NCBI GenBank assembly: GCA_029582165.1
Contig: CM055872.1
Location: 25,398,243 to 25,462,242 of the forward strand
DNA length: 64,000 bases
Direction of reading: 5' to 3'
Source: Portulaca oleracea
Lineage: Eukaryota > Streptophyta > Magnoliopsida > Caryophyllales > Portulacaceae
In this document: piece after piece, positions 46,543-57,445 of the stretch
How positions within the stretch are numbered: position 1 is the stretch's first letter
Layout: each line of letters opens with the position of its first letter
The notes under the pieces: model-generated
Seen by the model: only the letters and a program-made list of their open reading frames with translations
What the model was told of the DNA's origin: nothing
Databases searched by the model: none
Program-made: the position numbers and the translations under genes

Positions 46543-46559
46543 TCATGGTATTTTTTTTC

Positions 46560-46925
46560 TTGACTTTTGAGTCTTTCATTTTATTGATTTGAATGACTTG
46601 TGAGTCTTTGACTTGAAAGTTTTGAATTTCGACTTGGGAGTCTTTAACTTTGGTGATTTGAGAGTTTGACTTGAAAGCCTTGGATTTGGACTTTTACGAG
46701 TTTTTCGTGATAATGACTTGGAAGTCTTGGATTTTGACTTAGAAGTAGTTAATTTTGGTGACTTGAGAGCCTTTTTGTTTAAAGTTTGGGATTTGGACTT
46801 ATAAGCCTTTGGTGTTGATGACTTGGAAGTCTTGATTTTTTTTTTGACTCGTGAGTCTTGTGAGTCTTTATGTGGGTGACTTGGAAGTCTTGAATTTTTT
46901 ACCAGGAAAGTCTTCAAAATTTGTT
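46560..46925 (-). repeat. Degenerate 20-30 bp repeats (GACTTGGAAGTCTT type)
   Basis: Many irregular copies of GACTTG(A/G)(G/A)AGTCTTGGATTT. On the minus strand this gives a Lys/Ser-rich frame (SKSKTSKS and similar), which looks like a by-product of the repeat rather than a gene. Confidence 0.75.
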
Positions 46926-47338
46926 GACCTGAGAATGAGTTTTTTTTTTCCTTTTCTTCTTTTTAGTATGGCTGTATCTGAGTCTAGACCCAAATTGCTT
47001 ACGTACCTTAAGAGATGCGCTACCCATAAGGATCAAGCCAAACGTACTTCAAATCTAAAGAAGGAGAAATAGAGATTTTATTTATTAATTTAGCCGTAAA
47101 CAGTTTATTGCGGGCCAAGAGTATTACAATGGTGAAATGAACTAAAAATGAAATCTCTTTTTTTTTTCCTTTTTTGGTGAACAATTTAGGCTCTTGCTCG
47201 GGAGCTTCATCTTCACTTTCCTAGATTTTGACTTGGAAAGAAGAAAACATCTCTTCTCGCTCAAGCTCTTCGTTGACGTTATTTTCGCTTTGATGACCGG
47301 TGAAGATCACAGTGCGTCTCTTCACTCTCAGGGATCCT

Positions 47339-48010
47339 TCAGTCTTTATTTCCAACGTTGAATACCGCTTCATGCGAGATGGGATGGTGCTTTGAACTTC
47401 GTTGATGACTCCAAGGTGGCTGAATACAGAGCTCTGTTTCTTGTGGGTTGTGAGTTTGACACCTCTTCAGTCTGTTTGATCCTTGAAAATACAGAAGGCT
47501 TTGATATCGGACCATCCTTGATCCCGCTAAAGACTGAAGCTTTGGGCTTTCCTCGACACCTTTCCGCTCAAAGACAGATGCTTGCTTGCGGGAAGCTGGC
47601 CGTTCAAACCTGTCGAACACGGAGAGCTTTGACTTAGGCTGATACTCCATTCCTTCGCTGTCATCTTCCTCGATCTCAAAGCAAGAAACCATGTTCATAG
47701 CTGCAACATTGTTAACTTCTCCAAAGAAGTACTTCGGAAAGTATTCCTCCAGTGTGACAGGAACATGAGGGCCTCGCTCAAGCAACTTAGCTGAACTGAC
47801 TTTATGTTTCTCGATGACTCCTAGCCTCTTCCTCTCCATTGAAGGTTGCAGGTTGTTTCTTCTCCTTTGATGCATTTGGAGTGGTGGTGTTTGGACTTCC
47901 CTTTGCCTCCTAGTCTTTCTTCGAGTGGCTATGATCCATTCTTCATCTCCATCAGGAACTTCTAATACATGCTCAGGCTTAGGCTCATCTTGAGAGGCGT
48001 GGACTAGCAT
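47339..48010 (-). pseudogene. Element D gag/pol linker region (Tat-like)
   Basis: The frame shows VPDGDEEWIIATRRKTRRQR, VPVTLEEYFPKYFFGEV, SKLSVFDRFERPAS and SVFERKGVEESPKL. These phrases are typical of the region between gag and the catalytic domains in plant Tat-like polyproteins. It stays open for 223 codons, then degrades; weak traces (EREEMFSSFQV) continue to about 47220. No RT follows. Confidence 0.7.
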
Positions 48011-48143
48011 TGGAAGGGGAACTGGTTCTTGACGTCCAAACTAAATCATCAAGAATTCCTTCCTTTCAGCAAGAATCGGCTGTGCTGAAACATATTAGCC
48101 TCGACATTGTCATTCAAGTCCAATATGTTCTGCCCATCTTCAA

Positions 48144-49416
48144 CTAGTCTAATGATCCGTCCTTGAATGTGATACACTTCTCTAGAGGGTGACTGACTAC
48201 CCTATGATAACGACAATATCTTGGATCGGTAGTTCTTCCAACTTCTTCCGGCCTCTTTGGTTGTGGAAGTTCGATAACTCCTATCTCTAACAGGTTATCG
48301 AGCATTCCTGACAAATCTGAGTTTGGAAATGGGTACTTCTTTTCTTGAAGCTCCTTCAGTGTAGGGCGCTTCCTTTCAATATCTTTCGAGAAAGCGAATT
48401 TCTCCCTTTTAGGTTTAGGTTTAGCAGAGATTCCCACTGGTTCACACATTGAAATAGCCATGGACTCCTCTGTTGAAGTCTTCGACGACTTGCCATTCTT
48501 TTTATACCTACTAGCACCGTTCCTTGATTCGGATGAAGATGAATTCCTTCCCCTTCGACTTGCTATGGTGATCTCCATATCATGTGCCTTGGTCGCCAAC
48601 TACTGAAAGGTTTTAGGCTTGGCCTTCTTGAGGACATAGAGTAAATCCTAGTGCATACCTTGAGCACACATATCGACAGCTGAAGCTTCGGTGAGGCGAT
48701 CTTTGCAGTCAAGACTAAGAGCCCTCCAACGATGGATATAGTCCAATACTGGCTCACCCTCCCACTGTTTGGTGTTGGTCAACACTGTCATGCTGACCAC
48801 CCGTTGAGCGAAGTAGAACCTATTGAGAAACTCTTGCTCCATTTGTTCCCAACTGTCAATAGATTCAGGTTCTAAATCCGTACCAGTCAAATGCGATTCC
48901 TCTCAAAGAGCGAACGAACTGCTTGACTAGTCGATCTCCTTCTTTGCCGGCATTGCTACAGGTTTCGATGAAGTGAGCGATGTGCTGGTTAGGGTTACCC
49001 TTCCCGTCAAATTGGTTGAACTTTGGGGGTTGATATCCTTGCGGCATTCGAAGGGCGTCGATCCTCTTCATGTATGGCTTTGTGTACAAGTGGGTCTTGT
49101 TTGATCCCTCTCTGAGTTGAGCCCTCACTGCATTTGCCACCAAGTTTTGAATCTGCTCCACAGTCACTGATTTTGAAGATGAGTTGCTCTTCTTGTCTTC
49201 CCCATCGCCATCACCCTTGGAAGGCTCTTTGTCAAATTCCTCTTTATCTAAATCTTCATCAGACTCTTGATACAGGCGCTTCCCTGTCTTCTTCATTAGT
49301 TTTGTGATCTGCTCACTTTGTTCGCTGATCTTCTGGTCTTTCTCTTCACTTTCCCTGGCGAGCTTGTTTAGCATAGCCTCAAGTTGAGCAATCTTTTCTT
49401 CCATGGTGACAGCCAT
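48144..49416 (-). pseudogene. Element D gag (Tat/Retand-like)
   Basis: Starts at MAVTMEEKIAQLEAMLNKLA with an N-terminal coiled-coil-like acidic/lysine region, then a gag core: HLYTKPYMKRIDALRMPQGY, FDGKGNPNQHIAHFIETCSN, VKQFVRSLRGIAFDWY. A frameshift near 48885 leads to SWEQMEQEFLNRFYFAQR and YIHRWRALSLDCKDRLTEAS, then stops at about 48648 and 48602. The last part reads ATKAHDMEITIASRRGRNSS and YCRYHRVVSHPLEKC, the degenerate zinc-finger type of this clade. Broken by one frameshift and two stops. Confidence 0.82.
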
Positions 49417-49499
49417 CCCGTCACTTGAATCGAAGGTCGAATTTGACTTCTTGGAGAAAGATATGAGAGGTAGAGATGTCCCACCGGACGTGCCAAATT

Positions 49500-51453
49500 T
49501 GTAAACACAAATTTCGAGTCTAAATTTAATAAAGACAAGAAAATTGAGAAACAAATTAATTTGTATTAATATTTGAATGTATGTGGATACAATCTCTGTG
49601 TTGAATACAATAAAGTAGTCCTTTGATTCGATCTCCTTAAATTTGGGTGAGTCGAGGGCGCGAACGCTTGATCTCGATCTCGAACAGCTGAAGAGCTTTA
49701 TAACAATTCTTGAGCTGAAGGTCTTGAGCGTTGATCTCCTTAGTGCTTGGTAGCTGGAGGCTGCTCAAAGGTTGACCGTTTACAGGTTGACTGTTGGTTG
49801 CAGTTCTTCAAGTTCTTAGATGCGAGGGCTTGAATGCTTGGTCTCGATCGATGAACCAGATGAAGAAGATGACTGCAGTCTTTGATGTGAAGAACAGAAG
49901 TTGTTGAACTAGCAGGCGTTGATCCTTGGCGCTTATAGCTGGATGTCGCTTGTAGTTCAATCGTCTGAAGGCTTCGCAGGTCTTGCCGAAGAACTCTGTA
50001 GCAGTTCTTGATCTTGACGCTTGGTAGCTGGAGGTTGCTTGCAGTTCGATCTTCTGAAGCCTTTGGAGTGCAGAATGTCGAATGTTGTCGGGGTAGATTG
50101 CAGAGCCTCTTGAAAACGAAGGGGAAGACCTCTATTTATAAGCTCTGGAGGCTTAGGGTTGCCTAGGGTTTGAGCCGGCTTTGGGCTTGGGCCCAAATTA
50201 ATTTATTATCCCTTTATTTAAAATAAAGAAATTATTATTATTTTCTGCATTATAAATGACACGTGTCATGATACTATTGGTCAGGATGCATTTCCATTTA
50301 AAATTCAATCAAATGGACCGTCGTAATTAACTTAACACGTGGCGGATAATAATTGGCCGAATAAATTTACTTTATTTTCCACGTGTTATTTTTTAATGGG
50401 TTTTTGGCTGAAAATAATCCGAAGTCGGAGGTCATCGGCTGAAAATATTCCAAACTCACTTTTTGGCTGAAAATAATCCCAACTATTAACCTATTAACTC
50501 GGACTAAACCAAAATCGATTTCCGGTGCTGGAATGCTGACTGGGCAGCCGGAGCATGTGTTTCCCTAATTAATTTTGGTTTAGAATTTTTTTAAGCTTAT
50601 GTGGACTCTTTTATGATGACATGGCAATTATTTTATTTAAAAAAAACATTTTAACATAATAAAAATTGAAATAAATTAAAAAAATCAATTTTGCCAATTG
50701 AATTCTCAAGCGGCAGCAACAACAAAGACATTTCAACATAATTTTCGCCCAGAATTACTTCAACCCATAATCACTTCTACCCAGGATATTTTCAAATTTC
50801 GAAAACAGTATATTATGCTTGAAATTCAACAACACGATGATACTAATTATAAGGAAGAAAATGAAAAACCCTAACCTTGTCTCCACTCACGAATCAATTG
50901 GCTTTCAAATTTCCAATATAATTTCTTTCTTCTACGATTTTGCAAAGATTAGGGCCTCCATTCATAAATTGATTTTTATGGCCACAAGAACCCTAACCCA
51001 CGATATTGAGATTTTGATTTTTCAAGGGAAGTTGAATGTTGGAGTGGGAATGAAACAGAGGGCAAAAAGTCCACTCATTAATTTTGTTTGGGTTGATGTT
51101 TTTGGGAACTTAATTTACCTTTCTTTTTTTAATTTTTTAATTTAGTTCAATTTTTATTATGTTAAAATGTTTTTTTTTTAAATAATTGTCATGTCATTAT
51201 AAAAGAGTCCACATAAGCTTAAAAAAAATTTAAAACCAAAATTAATTAGGGAAACACATGCTCCGGCTGCCCAGTCAGCATTCCGACACCGGAAATTGAT
51301 TTTGGTTTAGTTCGAGTTAATAGGTTAAGAGTTGGGATTATTTTCAGCCAAAAAGTGAGTTTGGATTATTTTCAGCCGATGACCTCCGACTTCGGATTAT
51401 TTTTTTTGCCAAAAACCCTTTTTTAATTGGTCGACAAATTTTTGCCTCCTACA
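49500..51453 (-). repeat. Element D 5' LTR, split by element E
   Basis: Without element E and one target copy it is about 924 bp, aligned to 41468-42433. Minus reading ends TTTGTGTTTACA and is followed by TTTGGCACGTCCGGTGGGAC, the likely PBS; I could not assign the tRNA. The TATA box CTTATAAATAGAGG is on the minus strand at about 50143-50128. Confidence 0.88.
50398..51418. mobile_element. Element E: Mutator-like element with long inverted repeats
   Basis: 1021 bp with inverted repeats of about 220 bp that begin GGGTTTTTGGCTGAAAATAA in both arms. The perfect 9-bp duplication TTTTTTAAT lies at 50389-50397 and 51419-51427. It sits in the 5' LTR of element D. The interior has one 108-codon frame (50819-51145) without recognisable homology, which I do not regard as a gene. 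Confidence 0.92.
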
Positions 51454-51458
51454 AGGTC

Positions 51459-51872
51459 ATTGGATAATTTGATCTTTAACTTAGATAAAATTGAAATAAC
51501 TACGAAAGTAGGTGATTGATTTTACTAAGCAATTTGTTTCATTGTCAAAAGCTCGCTACGGAAGAATTTATGTGATTATTGACCCTAAAATGTATCAAAT
51601 TAGTGACTTACATGTTCAATCCACTTGTTTGATTCATAGAATTACTTAGGTTTTATCCCCTGAACGCCTTTTTCAAATTGATTTATCTTGGAAATTGTGT
51701 GAATATTAGCTAGATTTTCTATTTGTTAGTGAATAGAATTAGTTATAGATTGATCCATTAAAAATCCGACCAGTTTAGCAATCATCTAGGAGGTTAGTTT
51801 GGTGCGTAGTTAGCCATGTGGGATCGACCTTGATACTTGCTACACGAGTACCCGTGCACTTGCGGCGTATCA
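51459..51872 (+). repeat. Element A 3' LTR, second part
   Basis: Resumes ATTGGATAATTTGATC after the element D target copy and ends GCGGCGTATCA. Copies of this tail recur in every array unit (ending at about 55940, 59993 and beyond). Confidence 0.9.
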
Positions 51873-52100
51873 CATACTCACGAGGTTGGACATGCCCCTT
51901 AGCTGTATAATATCTCCTTATTTGATCTCTTAGATCAGAGGGATATTCTGAAATCATTTTTCTCAATCCAGAATGCATTAAAAGAGTACTACAATCAAAA
52001 ATATTTTTAGGAGTACCTTCATTACCACTTGCTCTATTTCCCTCATTATCATCTCCAACATTTTATCCACTACTTTCCGATTGTTTCTCTTTGCGACTCA
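51873..52100 (-). pseudogene. TTF-zinc-finger/hAT-type transposase pseudogene, upstream exon (array unit 1)
   Basis: A minus-strand exon-like segment after an acceptor GTTTTTTCAG reads SRKEKQSESSG, a stop, GTPKNIFD and then LRKMISEYPSDLRDQIRRYY and AKGHVQPREY. The pattern YP.D.RD.IRR.Y...GP.QP is characteristic of plant TTF-type zinc finger/hAT-related proteins. The gene is cut at 51873 by element A, with the next part at 15213-14990. The copies in units 2 and 3 carry no downstream part. Confidence 0.75.
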
Positions 52101-52288
52101 CTGAAAAAACAACACACAAACACAAATCAAAAATCAAAAATCTCAGCAAAATATGCAACATTCAGAAATCTATTTGCCTAATCAATACACAACTAATACT
52201 AATTTACCTAATTATTAACAGTAATTTACTAAATCACAAAATGTAATTATTAACACTAATTATTAACAATAATGTACTCAATCACAAC

Positions 52289-52740
52289 TTTTTTTTTTTT
52301 TTTTGAAAAAAAGGTGTCACACCACTTCATTGATTCAATAATAGACAATCCTCAACAAGAACATCCAAAAGAATGGGTGGGGGAGAATAAAAAACTGTCA
52401 AGTCCATCACATTATGAAGGGCCCAATTTGCTAATCCGTGTGCAACATTGTTTGCCGACCTCCTGACCCATTTAATCTCCTTGATAGGGCTTATCTCCCA
52501 TCGATCAATAGTCTCTTTGGCCTCCAGAGCTAGATGCTGTCTTCCTGGGTCCTTTGTATTCAATAGATGGATGATCCCTTTTGCGTCACTTTCAATTACT
52601 CCATGCTCTACACCTCTTTCCAAACTCATCTCAATGGCTAATCTTATAGCTTTTAATTCTGCCAGCTCCACCGACCAATTCGCATCAGTCCTTCTAGCAA
52701 ACGCCACCGAAATCTCCTCTATCGTTCCGGGCCACACAGT
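52289..52740 (-). mobile_element. 5'-truncated LINE fragment with RNase H domain (array unit 1)
   Basis: On the minus strand a frame (52737-52327) reads ARRTDANWSVELAELKAIRL, ESDAKGIIHLLNTKD and WVRRSANNVAHGLANWALHN. This is the plant RNase H-like domain (RVT_3 type) found at the 3' end of non-LTR retrotransposon polyproteins; the Glu of AELKA and the Asp of ESDA are visible. It ends in a poly(A) of 16 (plus-strand T run 52289-52304). Copies at about 56358-56801 and 60410-60853. A target duplication could not be fixed. Confidence 0.72.
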
Positions 52741-52749
52741 ATTACCAAT

Positions 52750-53371
52750 AATTCACAAATGACAATTACAAATCACAAACCAAAAATTCAAAATTATAAA
52801 TTTCAGTAATTTACCAAATTGGAATGAAAAAAAACTAAGATTGAAATAGTGAATCTTATCCATCAAATTCATGTCCTTTCCCCATATTTTTTTCTGGTTT
52901 CCTCTTTCTGGGTTTGATCGTCATCTGTTTCCCCCTTCTGGGTTTTGATTCTGATCGGTTTTTTATTTTTCTGATTTCTCTGGTGGGATTTTTATGATCT
53001 TCTCCGATTAAAGTTCGCATCTTTTTTCGTGGGGTTTTGATTCTGATCGGTTTCCCACCTAGAATTGTTTGATTTCCAGGTGGGTTTCTGATTTCAATCA
53101 AATTCTCACCGATTCGATGATGTCGAGCTTGATCGCCAATATCTTAATTGTTCGATTGCATGATATTCGATTGCATAATATTCTTTAATTTCTTATCGGC
53201 GTGCCATGCGCGTTGACCCGACAATATTAAATAGAAAATTTAAAAGTTTAGTGTTATATAATAGATATTTTTACATAAACTAAAATTCTATTTTAATTTT
53301 AATTTGATTCTATTAGTCAATTATTTGCTTATCTAAAATGTATAATGAATATGCAAACCAAATTAAAATTA
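52750..53371. other. Array unit 1, non-coding stretch
   Basis: A C/T-rich stretch at about 52860-53100 (CTTTCTGGGTTTGAT and GATTCTGATCGGTTT repeated) may be an old 5' leader. Units 2 and 3 have a perfect hairpin GCGTGC-TTC-GCACGC (about 57270-57284 and 61322-61336), altered in unit 1 (GCGTGCCATGCGCG). Frames here look like by-products of the composition. Confidence 0.5.
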
Positions 53372-53928
53372 GGATTTTTGAACGCTATTATACTGAACTT
53401 TGGGGGTATTGGACAATAACGCACTGAACTTTGGTCGTGGACAATAATGCACTGAACTTTGAGGTGTGTTGAACAATAATGCATCCGAAACAATTTTAAC
53501 GGTAGCTGATAACAATCTTATATGAGAGACCGAGAAGATGAATAAACTAAATAATATATAAATTTATGACATGTCAGCTTATTTACACAAGTAATGGTGA
53601 TTTTATACAACTACAACAATAATCTCTTAGAAGAAACACATTTAAACAAATGTGATTTTATGTTTTTTTTTTTGTCTTTTCAAAGTTGATTCTCTTTACT
53701 TACGTGCGGATTAGTTGACATGTCATAAATTTAAATATTTTTGACCGATTCATCTCCTCCACGTGCTATGTTAGAATGTCACCAAATCAGTCACTGCCAA
53801 AATCATTTTAAGTACATTATTGTTCAACACCACTAAAGTACAGTGTATTATTATACGTCCAAGTTAAAAATTAAGTGCATTATTGTCCAATAAAACCAAA
53901 AGCTCAGTATATTTGTGTCTAAAAACCC
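53372..53928. mobile_element. M2-family Mutator-like element in array unit 1
   Basis: 557 bp with imperfect inverted termini GGATTTTTGAACGC and, read inward, GGGTTTTTAGACAC. Flanked by the perfect 9-bp duplication TTAAAATTA (53363-53371 and 53929-53937). Arms share ATACTGAACTTTGG and GGACAATAATGCACTGAACT with the element at 13446-13809. No coding frame. Confidence 0.9.
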
Positions 53929-54411
53929 TTAAAATTATTATGATAACTAATACAAAATAAATATTTTATTTGGACTTTTTCTAACATAATGTTTCATATA
54001 AACACAAGTGTAAAGTGGAGTAAAACATAATCATTAACTTTAGATATTTGGTAAGCATTATATGAGAGAATAATTAAACATGATTATTATGAAATTTGTC
54101 TGTAAGTACTATATATATTTTGTACACTATACATAATTAAATATGATTATCTTCTAACAATAATAAATTATTATGAAAAATTTAGTATCTAAGAAAATAA
54201 ATAAATCTTCCATGAAAAATTAAATTATAAATTCTATGATTCACGTGTAGAAAGTATATATTTTGTTTGGAGTTTTCTATATCATAATGTATGATATAAA
54301 TCCATCAAAAAATGTATCATACAATATAAAAACTCTTAAATGGAAAGAATTGTTGATTTAGTGAATAATGATTTATGAGGCGCATTGAAGATATGTTGCA
54401 AAGGTTCTAAC

Positions 54412-54413
<2 letters not shown>

Positions 54414-54449
<36 letters not shown>

Positions 54450-54556
54450 TTAATAATAATAATAATAAATATATCATAGTAATAGTAATAATAGTAGTAT
54501 TAGTAATAGTAATAATAATAATAACAATAACAAACAAAATAGTAATAATAGTAATA
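54414..54556. repeat. (TAA)n microsatellite, array unit 1
   Basis: Long TAA/TAG trinucleotide run, interrupted. It recurs near 58485-58640 and 62537-62680 with different lengths. Confidence 0.92.
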
Positions 54557-54878
54557 ATTATATAGGATAATTTGATTCTAATAATCCATACTTCCACCAA
54601 TTGGACAATGGTGGACCGTCCTTTCACCTTGTATTCTGGTGAACAGAAAAAAATTGGATTTGAGTGGGACGCCGGCGAGTTGAGTGGCGGTGATTCGGTA
54701 GTTTGCTGACATGACACGTTAGACATGAGTTTGACCGGTTTGACTTTTATTTTTTTTGCCATGTCACACATAAAACCCTTTCCCAAATATTTTTCTTTAT
54801 TTTTTTAGTCCAACTTGGAATAAAATTTAGCATTCCCTTTTTTCCCATTTTCTCTCTCTTCTTTTCTCCATTTCCAGT

Positions 54879-54880
<2 letters not shown>

Positions 54881-54951
<71 letters not shown>
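54881..54951. repeat. (CT)n microsatellite, array unit 1
   Basis: Near-perfect CT repeat of about 71 bp. Units 2 and 3 have shorter versions (about 58969-59005 and 63006-63052). Confidence 0.95.
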
Positions 54952-54953
<2 letters not shown>

Positions 54954-55070
54954 GTTAAAAAACAGAGCAAACTCACTCCTCAAACTTTTCAATCTCACCA
55001 ATGGCGCTTGGGTCACAAATGCTCACAAATGCTCTCTAGTTCTTTCAACTTGCAACCAAGAAAGATAAAG

Positions 55071-55380
55071 TTAGTCAACGATTTCAATCTTAGGGTAGGT
55101 GCTCGAGTCACCAGCCTCATCCTACTGTTGGTTTATCTTGGCCATTATAGGCTCACAGATGCTCTTGAGCTCTTCGATCTTCTCCTCAAACTTGGAGGCT
55201 TCAAAGAAGTTGATAATTCCACTCAAGCCATTGAACTGTCTTCTCAATTGCATTCCTCATCTTCCATTTGTCACTAAGACTAAGCTTCTCGCAACCTGCC
55301 AAAACACCACCCACGAAGTGAACATAATTCTCCAAGCTGTTCTTAGTTCTAGATGCCTCCATGTGCTTCATATCATCGGC
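55071..55380 (-). pseudogene. HSP70 C-terminal pseudogene fragment (array unit 1)
   Basis: The minus strand reads EASRTKNSLENYVHFVGGVL, LSLSDKWKMRNAIEKTVQWL and, after a one-base shift, EASKFEEKIEELKSICEPIM followed by AKINQQ. An in-frame TAG (55124-55122) follows, and the frame then continues to YPKIEIVD and TAA at 55073-55071. This matches the C-terminal lid of plant cytosolic HSP70, including the EEVD-type end (here EIVD). It is cut at the unit junction at 55380. A frameshift and a stop show it is a pseudogene. Confidence 0.82.
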
Positions 55381-57445
55381 CGAGTTAATAGGTTAAGAGT
55401 TGGGATTATTTTCAGCCAAAAAGTGAGTTTGGATTATTTTCAGCCGATGACCTCCGACTTCGGATTATTTTCAGCCAAAAACCCTTTTTTAATTGGTCGA
55501 CAAATTTTTGCCTCCTACAGGGTCATTGGATAATTTGATCTTTAACTTAGATAAAATTGAAATAACTACGAAAGTAGGTGATTGATTTTACTAAGCAATT
55601 TGTTTCATTGTCAAAAGCTCGCTACGGAAGAATTTATGTGATTATTGACCCTAAAATGTATCAAATTAGTGACTTACATGTTCAATCCACTTGTTTGATT
55701 CATAGAATTACTTAGGTTTTTTATCCCCTGAACGCCTTTTTCATATTAATTTATCTGGGAAATTGTGTGAATATTAGCTAGATTTTCTATTTGTTAGTGA
55801 ATAGAATTAGTTATAGATTGATCCATTAAAAATCCGACCAGTTTAGCAATCATCTAGGAGGCTAGTTTGGTGCGTAGTTAGCCATGTGGGATCGACCTTG
55901 ATACTTGCTACACGAGTACCCGTGCACTTGCGGCGTATCACATACTCACGAGGTTGGACATGCCCCTTAGCTGTATAATATCTCCTTATTTGATCTCTTA
56001 GATCAGAGGGATATTCTGAAATCATTTTTCTCAATCCAGAATGCATTAAAAGAGTACTACAATCAAAAATATTTTTAGGAGTACCTTCAATACCACTTGC
56101 TCTATTTCCCTCATTATCATCTCCAACATTTTATCCACTACTTTCCGATTGTTTCTCTTTGCGACTCACTGAAAAAACAACACACAAACACAAATCAAAA
56201 ATCAAAAATCTCAGCAAAATATGCAACATTCAGAAATCTATTTGCCTAATCAATACACAACTAATACTAATTTACCTAATTATTAACAGTAATTTACTAA
56301 ATCACAAAATGTAGTTATTAACACTAATTATTAACAATAATTTACTAAATCACAGCTTTTTTTTTTTTGAAAAAAAGGTGTCACACCACTTCGTTGATTC
56401 AATAATAGACAATCCTCAACAAGAACATCCAAAAGAATGGGTGGGGGAGAATAAAAAACTGTCAAGTCCATCACATTATGAAGGGCCCAATTTGCTAATC
56501 CGTGTGCAACATTGTTTGCCGACCTCCTGACCCATTTAATCTCCTTGATAGGGCTTATCTCCCATCGACCAATAGTCTCTTTGGCCTCCAGAGCTAGATG
56601 TTGTCTTCCTGGGTCCTTTGTATTCAACAGATGGATGATCCCTTTTGCGTCACTTTCAATTACTCCATGCTCTACACCTCTTTCCAAACTCATCTCAATG
56701 GCTAATCTTATAGCTTTTAATTCTGCCAGCTCCACCGACCAATTCGCATCAGTCCTTCTAGCAACTGCCCACTGGAAATCTCCTCTATCGTTCCGGGCCA
56801 CAAAGTATTACAAATAATTCACAAATGACAATTACAAATCACAAACCAAAAATTCAAAATTATAAATTTCAGTAATTTACCAAATTGGAATGAAAAAAAC
56901 TAAGATTGAAATAGTGAATCTTATCCATCAAATTCATGTCCTTTCCCCATATTTTTTTCTGGTTTCCTCTTTCTGGGTTTGATCTTCATCTGTTTCCCCC
57001 TTCTGGGTTTTGATTCTGATCGGTTTTTTATTTTTCTGATTTCTCTGGTGGGATTTTTATGATCTTCTCCGATTAAAGTTCGCATCTTTTTTCGTGGGGT
57101 TTTGATTCTGATCGGTTTCCCACCTAGAATTGCTTGATTTCCAGGTGGGTTTCTTATTTCAATCAAATTCTCACCTGAATTCCGATGATGTCAGAGCTTG
57201 ATCTGCAAATATCTTAATTGTTCGATTGCATGATATTCGATTGCATAATATTCTTTAATTTCTTATCGAAGCGTGCTTCGCACGCGTTGACCCGACAATA
57301 TTAAATAGAAAATTTAAAAGTTTAGTGTTATATAATAGATATTTTTACATAAACTAAAATTCTATTTTAATTTTAATTTGATTCTATTAGTCAATTATTT
57401 GCTTATCTAAAATGTATAATGAATATGCAAACCAAATTAAAATTA

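Larger units (their letters stand above)
41468..51453 (-). mobile_element. Element D: Tat-like gag-only LTR retrotransposon, minus strand
   Basis: LTRs at 51453-49500 (5' LTR, itself split by element E) and 42433-41468 (3' LTR). In the minus reading they start TGTAGGAGGCAAAAATTTG and end TTTGTGTTTACA. Inserted in the 3' LTR of element A. Flanks are GGGTC (41463-41467) and AGGTC (51454-51458); the array copies at 55520 and later read GGGTC, showing the duplication was perfect. A purine tract TCGAAGGGGGCATC precedes the 3' LTR. The interior carries gag on the minus strand but no RT or integrase, plus a foreign LTR and a minisatellite. Confidence 0.88.
15214..51872 (+). mobile_element. Element A: Athila-like LTR retrotransposon, host of the nested cluster
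   Basis: Both LTRs begin TGATAAGTGTAT and end GCGGCGTATCA. The 5' LTR is 15214-16622 plus 30172-30195, split by element B. The 3' LTR is 40465-41467 plus 51459-51872, split by element D. With nested elements removed the element is about 11.4 kb with LTRs of about 1.42 kb. PBS is tRNA-Asp-like. The interior carries a gag, a protease-like segment, and an Athila ORF1-like frame, but no reverse transcriptase or integrase could be read. The 5-bp flanks are TGTAC (15209-15213) and CATAC (51873-51877), differing by two transitions, so the target duplication is only suggestive. The flanking pseudogene sequence continues across the insertion, which supports the ends. Confidence 0.88.

Noticed and set aside
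50819..51145. 108-codon frame inside element E
   Set aside because: Not recognisable as a transposase and not supported by any motif. Element E appears non-autonomous.
50389..51427. Element E as the left border of the tandem array
   Set aside because: Only its right arm from 51313 is in the later units. The array starts inside E, not at its end, so E did not create the array by transposition.
52856..53101. 81-codon basic frame on the minus strand, repeated in every unit
   Set aside because: It is kept only because the units are nearly identical. The composition follows C/T-rich subrepeats, and there is no recognisable motif.
54414..54786. Leucine/isoleucine-rich open frame on the minus strand (and its copies near 58480 and 62530)
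   Set aside because: It is the translation of the (TAA)n microsatellite and flanking AT-rich DNA. No start context, domain or conserved codon pattern.
54881..55016. RERERE-type open frame on the minus strand (also near 63000)
   Set aside because: It is the translation of the (CT)n microsatellite; the frame exists in all phases and changes with repeat length.
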